Shown here: positions 1 through 7,878 of the stretch, piece by piece
How the letters are laid out: every line of letters starts with the position of its first letter
Numbering within the stretch: position 1 is the stretch's first letter
Source: Thauera sp.
GTDB lineage: Bacteria > Pseudomonadota > Gammaproteobacteria > Burkholderiales > Rhodocyclaceae
Reading direction: 5' to 3'
DNA: 64,000 nt
NCBI GenBank assembly: GCA_017302295.1
Contig: JAFLDS010000008.1
Span: 64,992 to 128,991, forward strand
The notes under the pieces: model-generated
The model's input: the letters and a program-made list of their open reading frames with translations, nothing else
Database searches by the model: none
What the model was told of the DNA's origin: nothing
Translations under genes and position numbers: made by a program

Positions 1-677
1 AACGCGGGTGTTGGGTAATGAGATAGATGTCGTAGCCCGGTTCATCCCCGCGCGAGCGGGGAACGCGCTTTGCGGGGCCCGCCGTACCACGTCATGGCCG
101 GTTCATCCCCGCGCGAGCGGGGAACGCGCTGGTGGCCTGCGCTGCGGCGATGAGGCCGGCGGTTCATCCCCGCGCGAGCGGGGAACGCACCCAGTGCCCC
201 GGCAACGCCAGCAGCGAATCCGGTTCATCCCCGCGCGAGCGGGGAACGCGTAGTAGGGGCGAGGATTGCAATGGTCGGGCACGGTTCATCCCCGCGCGAG
301 CGGGGAACGCGTTGCAGAATTGCCGTAGTAGGCCTGTACCACCGGTTCATCCCCGCGCGAGCGGGGAACGCCGCAGATGCGGCCCATTGCAGCCGGGCGG
401 ATCCGGTTCATCCCCGCGCGAGCGGGGAACGCTTGCGCTTCACGCCGTCGCACGGGTTCATGGCCGGTTCATCCCCGCGCGAGCGGGGAACGCTTTGCTG
501 CTGTCTCCTCCCTCCTATCGGAGAGCGGTTCATCCCCGCGCGAGCGGGGAACGCGCGCTCGATCACCTCGCGCACGATGTCCGTCACGGTTCATCCCCGC
601 GCGAGCGGGGAACGCTTCGACCTCGTTCGGTTGCCCGCGGCGGCCGACCGGTTCATCCCCGCGCGAGCGGGGAACGC
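1..677 (-). CRISPR. Type I-E CRISPR array, 11 complete repeats
   Basis: Eleven 29-bp repeats start at 38, 99, 160, 221, 282, 343, 404, 465, 526, 587 and 649, and bases 1-5 are the tail of one more, so the array continues beyond the window. All complete repeats are identical. Read on the minus strand they begin GCGTTCCCCGC and end GCGGGGATGAACCG, with a CCCCGC/GCGGGG stem, the classic I-E repeat giving an AUGAACCG crRNA handle. Spacers are 32 bp except the leader-proximal one (616-648), which is 33 bp. Transcription is inferred to run right to left because the leader and cas2 lie at the right end. Identical repeats suggest an array that is not decaying, at least at this end. Confidence 0.98.
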
Positions 678-767
678 ACTACTTCCATCTCCATGATTAA
701 TCATGGAAATTTCAAGTCTCTAAATTCTACCAACCGAATGTCTTGCCATTGGCATTATTTTTAATTG
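678..767 (-). promoter_or_regulatory. CRISPR leader
   Basis: This AT-rich stretch lies between the first repeat and the cas2 stop codon, in sharp contrast to its GC-rich surroundings. It should carry the array promoter and the signals for new spacer insertion. It holds an 18-bp perfect palindrome 12 bp from the repeat and a shorter dyad TGCCA-T-TGGCA at 744-754. I searched by eye for the IHF consensus that E. coli I-E adaptation uses and found no good match. Confidence 0.85.
690..707. promoter_or_regulatory. 18-bp palindrome in CRISPR leader
   Basis: TCCATGATTAATCATGGA is a perfect palindrome ending 12 bp before the leader-proximal repeat. Its position fits a binding site for a dimeric protein, either a repressor of the array promoter or an architectural protein guiding spacer integration. 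The function is inferred. Confidence 0.6.
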
Positions 768-1971
<1,204 letters not shown>

Positions 1972-1974
1972 CGC

Positions 1975-2484
1975 TCAATCCTCTGGTTCTTCGCCGGCCA
2001 CCTCCAGGGCCGTCAGGACTGCCGCCGTGCCCAGGTAGTGGCCTCCGGTACGAAGACGTTCGACCAAAGGCGCGACGTGCACGATATGGCCGCGACGTTT
2101 GGCAAGAATCAGTATGCCGAGCGTCCCGATCACCTTCAGGCCGAGCTGGCGGGCAAATGCGACCGCAACGCGATCATCCATCAGGAGGTCGATGCCGTTC
2201 TGCAGTGCGCGAGCGATCGTGCTCGCTTCGCCGGGGTGAATGTTTCCATCGACCAAGTCGAGCAGATCAGGGCACGGCATCAGCCAGCCGGATGACAGGG
2301 CCGCAGCGATCCTTCGTGCGTCGGGAAGATCCGGCTGGGTAAGGCATTCGGCAATCACTGTTTCGGTGACATCGATCCGGGCAAAAAGCTTCGGCAAGAG
2401 GTCCAGCGCATCAATACGGCCAAGCGCGATGAGCGGGCCCGCGTCGGCAACGACGATGCAAGACGCCTCAACTGAAATCGGCAA
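1975..2484 (-). CDS. PIN-domain toxin, DUF3368 family
   Basis: The protein shows the PIN/DUF3368 pattern: VVADAGPLIALG near the N-terminus with the first acidic residue, a VIAEC glutamate, GEAST and a late LLMDDRVA pair. PIN proteins are Mg-dependent RNases and usually act as toxins beside an antitoxin. I prefer the TTG at 2484, which follows GGAGCGGG in the end of the antitoxin gene. The ATG at 2532 would add 16 residues but has no ribosome site. The gene overlaps the antitoxin stop by 17 bp and ends 3 bp before cas1, an unusual place for a toxin gene. The family call is firm; toxicity is inferred. Confidence 0.85.
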   Translation of the reverse strand: MPISVEASCIVVADAGPLIALGRIDALDLLPKLFARIDVTETVIAECLTQPDLPDARRIAAALSSGWLMPCPDLLDLVDGNIHPGEASTIARALQNGIDLLMDDRVAVAFARQLGLKVIGTLGILILAKRRGHIVHVAPLVERLRTGGHYLGTAAVLTALEVAGEEPED

Positions 2485-2791
2485 GCTCCCGCTCCAATTC
2501 TTCTTTGGTCGTGCGGACGACTGAAACGCCATGTCTACCGAGGAGGTCGATCATTTCGCTGACGGTACGGCCGGCAATACGCGCCGCACGGCTCAGCGAG
2601 ACTTGCTCCGCATCGAACAGCCGGATCGCGAGCGCGACGCTCACCCCTTCACGCAACAGGGTCTCGTCGAACGGCACCGCCACGAAAACCGGCGTGCCGT
2701 GCTTGGTGACGACGGCCAGCTTGCCGTCTTCGGCGCCGCGAATCAGTTCGCCGGTGCGCTCGCGCAGGTCGCGGACGGTGAATGTTTCCAT
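2468..2791 (-). CDS. Antitoxin, Phd-like N-terminus plus UPF0175 C-terminus
   Basis: The 107-residue protein has two parts. Residues 1-45 (TFTVRDLRERTGELIRGAEDGK, then a short beta region ending VAVPFDE) resemble the Phd/YefM DNA-binding fold. The rest (SVALAIRLFDAEQVSLSRAARIAG, GRHGVSVVRT) is the helical UPF0175 family, which normally pairs with DUF3368 PIN toxins. It should bind the toxin and autorepress the promoter. The ATG at 2791 has GGAG seven bases upstream and lies just after a strong palindrome (2808-2833). It is separated from cas6e by about 120 bp, so the pair probably has its own promoter. Confidence 0.85.
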   Translation of the reverse strand: METFTVRDLRERTGELIRGAEDGKLAVVTKHGTPVFVAVPFDETLLREGVSVALAIRLFDAEQVSLSRAARIAGRTVSEMIDLLGRHGVSVVRTTKEELERELADFS

Positions 2792-2807
2792 GATGGGCTC
2801 CGGGGGA

Positions 2808-2833
2808 AATGTGCTATCAAAAGATAGCACATT
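2808..2833. promoter_or_regulatory. Palindromic operator upstream of the toxin-antitoxin genes
   Basis: Two perfect 11-bp arms, AATGTGCTATC and GATAGCACATT, flank an AAAA centre. The element ends 16 bp before the antitoxin start, where a Phd-type antitoxin would bind to repress its own operon. A TATCTT within it could serve as a -10. The structure is certain; the protein that binds it is inferred. Confidence 0.75.
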
Positions 2834-2913
2834 GCAGGGAGCGCGCTGACGCGGTCGGCTTGCGGATCTCACGGTGCTGTCATCGAGGTTGCCTCAGACA
2901 ATCGAAGGGCGCA

Positions 2914-3627
2914 TTACGCCACGCGACGCACGAGCAGCAAGCCACAGCCGAAGGCTTTGGCGCGCCCGATGCCAACGATCAGCGCATTGGCGAAGCGCTG
3001 TTCATTGGTCACGACGAGTTCCCCTCCATAGTCGACCGTGCTGAAACGCAATTGACCGTTTTTGCCACCATGTTGTTGATATGCCGCTACGGTCAGGCTA
3101 GACGCGTCCAGGGTGAATCCATGCTGCTCGGCGCGAGTGGCCAGCCACCCAGAGCACGTCCTATGAACCAGATCATAGAGGGGCGGGCGTGGGTCGGGGC
3201 CTGCGTCGGCGATTGTGCGATCGGGTGCCCATGACTCCCAGCTTGGTAGCCCTCTGGCTGCAAGGAGCCGCTTTTTCTCGTCCATGACTACATCATGGCG
3301 CCGTGCGCCGCTTTCATGGGTACGGGAGATGGCCGGATTGGCGCGTAGATCGAAGCTCAGTCGGGTGCCTGCCGGGATCCGTGGTTGGTATGCGCGGCTT
3401 TGCACGTGCCAAGCCTGGCTGTCCGTTTCCGGCGGGCGGCTGGAAACGGTGTAATACCGAGGCAGCCGGTCGACATCGCGCCGCCGGAACAGGAAGTCCC
3501 TTGCTGTACCCTTGGGCGCTGGGAAGAAGCGCCAAAGCCACTGGTGTTCGGCATAGCTGCTTCGCAACCACTCGTGAGCGGCGGTCCGCTCGTAACCGGG
3601 GTTCGGCGTGATCAAGCTGAAGTACAT
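2914..3627 (-). CDS. cas6e: crRNA-processing endoribonuclease Cas6e (CasE)
   Basis: The 237-residue protein starts MYFSLITPN and keeps H18 (RTAAHEW), matching the catalytic histidine near position 20 of E. coli CasE. It ends with the glycine-rich RAMP loop GIGRAKAFGCGLLLV. It cuts the array transcript at the base of each repeat hairpin and stays on the crRNA in Cascade. An ATG at 3633 overlaps the cas5e stop as ATGA, but the ATG at 3627 is spaced better from AAGGAGG and matches the family start. The same enzyme would be expected to process the mini-CRISPR at 7789-7878. Confidence 0.96.
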   Translation of the reverse strand: MYFSLITPNPGYERTAAHEWLRSSYAEHQWLWRFFPAPKGTARDFLFRRRDVDRLPRYYTVSSRPPETDSQAWHVQSRAYQPRIPAGTRLSFDLRANPAISRTHESGARRHDVVMDEKKRLLAARGLPSWESWAPDRTIADAGPDPRPPLYDLVHRTCSGWLATRAEQHGFTLDASSLTVAAYQQHGGKNGQLRFSTVDYGGELVVTNEQRFANALIVGIGRAKAFGCGLLLVRRVA

Positions 3628-3629
3628 GT

Positions 3630-4388
3630 TCATGCCTCCTTCCGAGTTAGGGCTATATGCTCGATTCGGTCGCTGAATTGCCAGCCTTTGCGGCGAATCG
3701 GGCGGTCCTTGCGTGTAATGGTCAAGTCGGGCGGCAAATCGACATGGATGCCGTGTCCCCAAGCAATGCGAACGACTGCATTCGGGGGCTCGAGCAGCGG
3801 CCTGCCTGATCTGCCGCAATGCTTGCCAATCTCGGTCGTCAAGTTTGCAAGGTAGGCCTCGAAGGCGGATTCGGCCGTGGCTGCGTCGATGATGCATGGG
3901 TGTAGTGGCGCACTTGGCGGGCAAGCCTTGCGGCCGAGATAGAGCACAAAGCGCGGTTTTCGTAACCCGCCGTGCAACGCCTCCAGCGAGTAAGGACTTT
4001 GCTCGCTGGCCTGCACCGCGACCAGGCAAGCCGCGTCCTGCCGATAGTCACGGGTCGACAGAATCGTGTTGAGGTCATGCTTAGAGATTGCAAGCTCGTC
4101 GCGACGCGATGCGTGGGGGCGCTTCTTAAGGCTCGACTGACTTGGAACCTGGGCGGTGTGATAGTCGCGGAGCAGTTTGCCCGAAGACTGGACGCCCACG
4201 GCGTAGCCATAGTGATCGCGCAGCGCTGCATGGGCGGATTCATCTTCGCGACGCAACCCGAGCGCGGCCCCGAGCAGGCCGACCAGGGCGGAGATTCCCG
4301 GATAGTCGTAACTCGGCCGATACTCGCCAACTGCTGTATCGCCCCATGACGCAAGCGGCGCTTGAAGTTGAAAAACAAGAATTGACAC
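3630..4388 (-). CDS. cas5e: Cascade subunit Cas5e (CasD)
   Basis: The 252-residue RAMP protein has the Cas5e N-terminus (LVFQLQAPLASWGD) and the internal TRDYRQDAACLVAV and KPRFVLYLGRKACP stretches of the family. Cas5e grips the crRNA 5' handle and contacts the large subunit that reads the PAM. It starts 4 bp after the cas7e stop, inside the cse1-cas6e transcript. Confidence 0.95.
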   Translation of the reverse strand: MSILVFQLQAPLASWGDTAVGEYRPSYDYPGISALVGLLGAALGLRREDESAHAALRDHYGYAVGVQSSGKLLRDYHTAQVPSQSSLKKRPHASRRDELAISKHDLNTILSTRDYRQDAACLVAVQASEQSPYSLEALHGGLRKPRFVLYLGRKACPPSAPLHPCIIDAATAESAFEAYLANLTTEIGKHCGRSGRPLLEPPNAVVRIAWGHGIHVDLPPDLTITRKDRPIRRKGWQFSDRIEHIALTRKEA

Positions 4389-4392
4389 GGAT

Positions 4393-5457
4393 TCACTCCT
4401 GAGCGAATCGGATCAACTCATCCAGACTGCCTTCGCCGGTTTCAGCATTGATCGCATAACGGACGTCGGCGCACGCGCCGTACACCTTGTCGAAGTTGTC
4501 TCGTCGCGCCTCAAGGGCTTTCACCGATTTCTCCAACATGTCCTCGCCTTCGAACGGCTTGATCGGCTTGAGGAAAGCCTGGGCGAGGGAGCGCGGTTGC
4601 TGGTCGCCTTTCTCGGCGAGCACATAGCTTGCGTAGGCGCGCGAGGCGTGACTGTTCTGCATGCCGGTGGGGCTGACTTTTGTGACCGCGTTGATGAAGG
4701 CCCGGAGCGCTGAGGAGGTCAGCGCTTGGTCGTCGCCGAGGTTCTCGGCGAGCAGTGCCCGGTCGATGCAGATATAAAGGTAGAACAGCCCGGCGCCATA
4801 GCTGCGTTCACCGATGTGCGCAGCGCCCTTGTCGGTGAGGCCGTCGTTCAGGTCATCAACGGCGCTGAAGTAATCATCCTCGACTGCGCTTCGGTGAACC
4901 GTGATCGCATGTGCAACCTGCACCGCCGCCTCCATGTTGAAGGCTGGACTGTCGGCCAGCATTCGGCCGAACATCGCGATGTCGACAGCTTTGCGCGGTG
5001 TGCGAAGCAGCGTCAATTCTTCGTCGGTCGGGCCGCTGTTGCGCGTTGCGCATGTTTGGGTGAGGTCGCCAATTGCTTCAATTTCCTCAGGGCTGAAGTG
5101 CGCGAGTTGCTCGATCTGAAGATCTTCGCCTTTGTCCGATTTCTTTTCGGACTTCAGCTTGCCGAACTTGCCGACGATCAGTCGAGCCCATTCCCGCGCA
5201 TTCTTTTCACTTGCTCCTGCTGCAATGAGCTCGGCGAATACTCGCTTGCCCATGTCCTTCGTGCGGGTCCCGATATGGCCGGCGAGGGCGCCCTCAAAAA
5301 TCTCGGATGTCCGCCAAGCGCGCTTATGGCTCTGAGATGAGACACGCAGGCGCAGGGCGTCTCCCATCACGGCGGTCTTGGGGCGCCCCGTGTCGTCGCG
5401 GTTGAGGTTCGAGGGCGGATAGCTTGTCAGAACGTGCAGTTGAACGAAACGGGACAT
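4393..5457 (-). CDS. cas7e: Cascade backbone subunit Cas7e (CasC)
   Basis: The 354-residue protein carries the Cas7e signature RVSSQSHKRAWR at 38-49 and an N-terminus (MSRFVQLHVLTSYPPSNLNRDD) typical of the family. Six copies form the crRNA backbone of Cascade, and their thumbs flip out every sixth spacer base. It lies 44 bp downstream of cse2 with a GGAGAA ribosome site. Confidence 0.96.
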   Translation of the reverse strand: MSRFVQLHVLTSYPPSNLNRDDTGRPKTAVMGDALRLRVSSQSHKRAWRTSEIFEGALAGHIGTRTKDMGKRVFAELIAAGASEKNAREWARLIVGKFGKLKSEKKSDKGEDLQIEQLAHFSPEEIEAIGDLTQTCATRNSGPTDEELTLLRTPRKAVDIAMFGRMLADSPAFNMEAAVQVAHAITVHRSAVEDDYFSAVDDLNDGLTDKGAAHIGERSYGAGLFYLYICIDRALLAENLGDDQALTSSALRAFINAVTKVSPTGMQNSHASRAYASYVLAEKGDQQPRSLAQAFLKPIKPFEGEDMLEKSVKALEARRDNFDKVYGACADVRYAINAETGEGSLDELIRFAQE

Positions 5458-5501
5458 GTCGTGTTCTCCTTGTGCGGAAACTTTTGCGAGGGCGCTAATA
5501 G

Positions 5502-6011
5502 TCAGTCGTTGCTGTGGGCCGGCCAGTCGTAGGAATAAGCCCAGCCTTTCTTTACCTTGTCGCCCCAGTGCAGGATGTCGTTGGCTAGGGCGACCACGTC
5601 GACGCTGTTGCTCATCAGCGGAAGGACACGCCGCAGGCCAACGAACAGACTGTCTCCGTCAGGAGATTCGAGCAAGCGGGTAAAGCGCAACTCGCTGACC
5701 ATTGGGCGATCTTCGCCCGTGGTCTTGTGGCTCATGGCCTTCGCGAGTTCACCCTGACGGTCCTCGCTCACATGGGCGAGCAGACCGACTATGGCGGCGA
5801 GGCGGTCGTTGCGCCAGGCCACATCGTCGGCGTTCCATCCGATCGCCCGAAGGCGGCGGAATAGGCGTTGATAGGGTGCGCTGAGCGTTACGGCGGTGAC
5901 TGTCGGTGCCCTGCGCAGAGTTGCGCGGCTTGCCCGGTCATCATCCAGTTGCTGCCACCAGTCGAGCAAGGTCTTGCCGAATGCGTTGTCGCGCGAAAAT
6001 CGGTCGGGCAT
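5502..6011 (-). CDS. cse2: Cascade small subunit Cse2 (CasB)
   Basis: This 169-residue, mostly helical basic protein sits between cse1 and cas7e and has typical Cse2 features (FRRLRAIGWN, then the FTRLLESPD region). Two copies form the belly of I-E Cascade, stabilising the displaced DNA strand. It starts 9 bp after the cse1 stop codon, which suggests tight co-translation. Confidence 0.94.
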   Translation of the reverse strand: MPDRFSRDNAFGKTLLDWWQQLDDDRASRATLRRAPTVTAVTLSAPYQRLFRRLRAIGWNADDVAWRNDRLAAIVGLLAHVSEDRQGELAKAMSHKTTGEDRPMVSELRFTRLLESPDGDSLFVGLRRVLPLMSNSVDVVALANDILHWGDKVKKGWAYSYDWPAHSND

Positions 6012-6020
6012 GGGATCTCC

Positions 6021-7646
6021 TCAGACTACGGCGGAGGCGGTCTTGCCGCGACTGGCCGTCGGTTTGTCAGGCGTAGGTAGGCGAAGCGCGGCACGCATCT
6101 TCGGGCCGTGCAGGCTATTCATCAGTTGGCGGTGTGCTTCAGCGATCCTGCGTGGCTTCTGGCGTTCAATCGGGCCGGTGCCGACGAAGGTGCTGTCAAA
6201 CAGTGCGAGCGCAGTGCCGACCAGAGTACGGTGCCACGCCTGCCGGATCTCGAGCGTATCTGGTTCTGCCGTCTCGTCTTGCCTTACGGTTTCGATGCAA
6301 TGCCTGAGTTGCAGGTAGAAAGGCGTTTCGGTGCGATGCCAGAATTCGGCGTCGACCGAACTGAAGTCTCCCCGCGCATCGCCTCCAAACCAGGCATCCT
6401 TTACCGCGCTGCGCAGGCAGAATGCGGCGTGCTGTGCCCCTGCGAGCGAGGTTGCGACTGCGGACGATATCGACGCAACTGCTGCTTTGCCCGAGCACTC
6501 ACCCAATCCGTAGAGCGGGAGACTGGACTCGTACCAGCAGCGCGCCTTCATGTTGTCCATGTCATAACCGAAAGCCCACAGCCTCAGCGTTCCGCCCATT
6601 TGGCGCAGACGCGCATCCATGGCGTGGGTGACGACATATGCCGGCCGTTGTTTGCTCTTACCGTCGGCAGCACCAAGAATCCACGCGAGCCAATGTCGGT
6701 AACCCATGCCGCCTGGCTGGGGATGCAGGGGTAGCCACTCGCCCTTGACTTCGTAGTAGGGGGAAAGAGGGTGCTCCCATGCGCCTTTGTAGTTGAGCCC
6801 GTAATTCTTCGCCGCAAAGTGGCGAATCAATTCGCTGGACTCGCGGGCACACACATCGCAGTGGCCCGCGATGACGTCATCGACGTCCAGCCGAATTCGA
6901 CGAGGTGTCGCCCAGAAGACATGGTCAGGATGCACTTGCGCAGGAGCGAGTTCGCCTCCCGGCTGAAGAGCCTCGATATCCGCCAGCCAAGGGAAGCGAA
7001 AGTACGGTGCGGAGCGGCCGGCATCGCCATTGCGTGACAGGTGAAGTGGGCGTTCGATTACATTGAGCCACACGTCTTGCCATAAGTTCGTCGGCGTTTG
7101 ATATAGCAATAGTGTCGTCAGCGGCCCGCCTCCCCGCAGTCCGGTGCGGTAGCCCACGCCGCCGGCGGGCGCATTCGTTTGAAGCGTGAACAATGCCGTG
7201 GCGGCGCACGCGGGGCAGAGTGCTTGGCATTGGCCGCGCTTGGCGAAATGATCGCTGTTGTTTCTGAGTGCGTTCTCTCCGGGGGACTCAATCAGCAAAG
7301 CCGAAATTGGGTTGTATGCCGACGTTTCGGGGGTAAGTGCCTCGTCCTGCATGAAGCGCGGCCCAGTGCCATCCAGGCTGAATGCGTCTGAAACCGGTGC
7401 GAACCACTGACGCAGCGTTTGTGCGTCGGGCGGTGTGGTCAGCAACTGTCGCCATGCCGAAGAACTGTCGACTGCCGCGGTGCTCTGAAGCAGCCCGATT
7501 GCGAACTGCATCAGCGCACCGTTGAAATCGGGCCGGTCTGCGTCGAACGCGATGATGTCTGAGTCGGAGAGTCGGTCAGGGGAAATCCACTCACGTTTGC
7601 CGTCTTTTCGGCGCACGGGCATCCAAGCGTTCTCGAGCAAATTCAT
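6021..7646 (-). CDS. cse1: Cascade large subunit Cse1 (CasA)
   Basis: The 541-residue protein begins MNLLENAWMPVRR, as I-E Cse1 proteins do. It has two CxxC zinc pairs (C144/C147 and C263/C266) and the glycine-rich loop GGVGYRTGLRGGG at 162-173. It recognises the PAM, opens the target and recruits Cas3. The frame is open to 7730, but the ATG at 7646 has GGGAGG six bases upstream and gives the family start. It is the first gene of the Cascade transcript. The promoter lies in the gap before it, overlapped by a sequence matching the seed of the mini-CRISPR RNA. Confidence 0.96.
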   Translation of the reverse strand: MNLLENAWMPVRRKDGKREWISPDRLSDSDIIAFDADRPDFNGALMQFAIGLLQSTAAVDSSSAWRQLLTTPPDAQTLRQWFAPVSDAFSLDGTGPRFMQDEALTPETSAYNPISALLIESPGENALRNNSDHFAKRGQCQALCPACAATALFTLQTNAPAGGVGYRTGLRGGGPLTTLLLYQTPTNLWQDVWLNVIERPLHLSRNGDAGRSAPYFRFPWLADIEALQPGGELAPAQVHPDHVFWATPRRIRLDVDDVIAGHCDVCARESSELIRHFAAKNYGLNYKGAWEHPLSPYYEVKGEWLPLHPQPGGMGYRHWLAWILGAADGKSKQRPAYVVTHAMDARLRQMGGTLRLWAFGYDMDNMKARCWYESSLPLYGLGECSGKAAVASISSAVATSLAGAQHAAFCLRSAVKDAWFGGDARGDFSSVDAEFWHRTETPFYLQLRHCIETVRQDETAEPDTLEIRQAWHRTLVGTALALFDSTFVGTGPIERQKPRRIAEAHRQLMNSLHGPKMRAALRLPTPDKPTASRGKTASAVV

Positions 7647-7714
7647 TGCTACCTCCCAAGACCAGGGTAATAAAGAGATCTTACGGTTGGGGGTTACGTC
7701 GGTCATGAAAAACG

Positions 7715-7728
7715 AAGTGCTTAGGTTC
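7715..7728 (+). promoter_or_regulatory. AAG PAM plus 11-bp seed target for the mini-CRISPR RNA
   Basis: AAG at 7715-7717 is followed by TGCTTAGGTTC (7718-7728), identical to the first 11 bases of the pseudo-spacer at 7818. AAG is the standard PAM of E. coli I-E, and it sits on the correct 5' side of the protospacer strand. Beyond base 11 the match stops, so Cascade could bind without full R-loop formation and DNA destruction by Cas3. A 32-bp Cascade footprint (7718-7749) would cover the predicted cse1 -10 box. Confidence 0.8.
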
Positions 7729-7735
7729 ATAAAAA

Positions 7736-7764
7736 ATTGTACTCAGAAAAATAGAACCTTCGAA
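7736..7764 (-). promoter_or_regulatory. Predicted promoter of the cse1-cas6e operon
   Basis: On the minus strand, TTCGAA (7759-7764) and TACAAT (7736-7741) are separated by exactly 17 bp in an AT-rich island. The -10 is a 5/6 match and the -35 only 3/6. Transcription would start near 7729, about 80 bp before cse1. It is the best promoter-like sequence in the gap. Confidence 0.55.
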
Positions 7765-7788
7765 AGCTCTCCGTCTGCCAAACTGATG

Positions 7789-7878
7789 CCGTTCTCCACT
7801 TCAGTGGAGATCAACCGTGCTTAGGTTCTTGTTACGGATCGGACTGCACTCGTTCCTCGCTCCCGCGGGGCCTAGTCC
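7789..7878 (+). ncRNA. Two-repeat mini-CRISPR (CreR-like Cas-regulating RNA)
   Basis: Read on the plus strand, 7789-7817 matches the array repeat at 20 of 29 bases. It keeps a full hairpin (TCTCCACT/AGTGGAGA) and a near-perfect handle, ATCAACCG against ATGAACCG. After exactly 32 bases (7818-7849), a second repeat (7850-7878) matches 18 of its first 21 bases and keeps the CCTCGC/GCGGGG stem, with one U-G pair. It diverges only past the Cas6 cut site, where sequence no longer matters. Cas6e would release a 61-nt crRNA-like RNA (7810-7870). The spacer's first 11 bases match a PAM-flanked site in the cse1 promoter, so the likely role is crRNA-guided repression of cas genes. Its own promoter could not be identified. 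Confidence 0.82.

Noticed and set aside
8-764. Overlapping open frames rich in RFIPARAGNA and SSPRERGT
   Set aside because: They are translations of the CRISPR repeats and have no coding function.
678-767. IHF site in the CRISPR leader
   Set aside because: No good match to the consensus on either strand by eye.
7705-7824. 39-codon plus-strand ORF (ATG 7705 to TAG 7824) over the seed target and first pseudo-repeat, considered as a CreT-like toxin
   Set aside because: It has a GGGGG stretch upstream but no feature of known CreT RNAs that I can support, and its sequence is explained by the promoter and pseudo-repeat.
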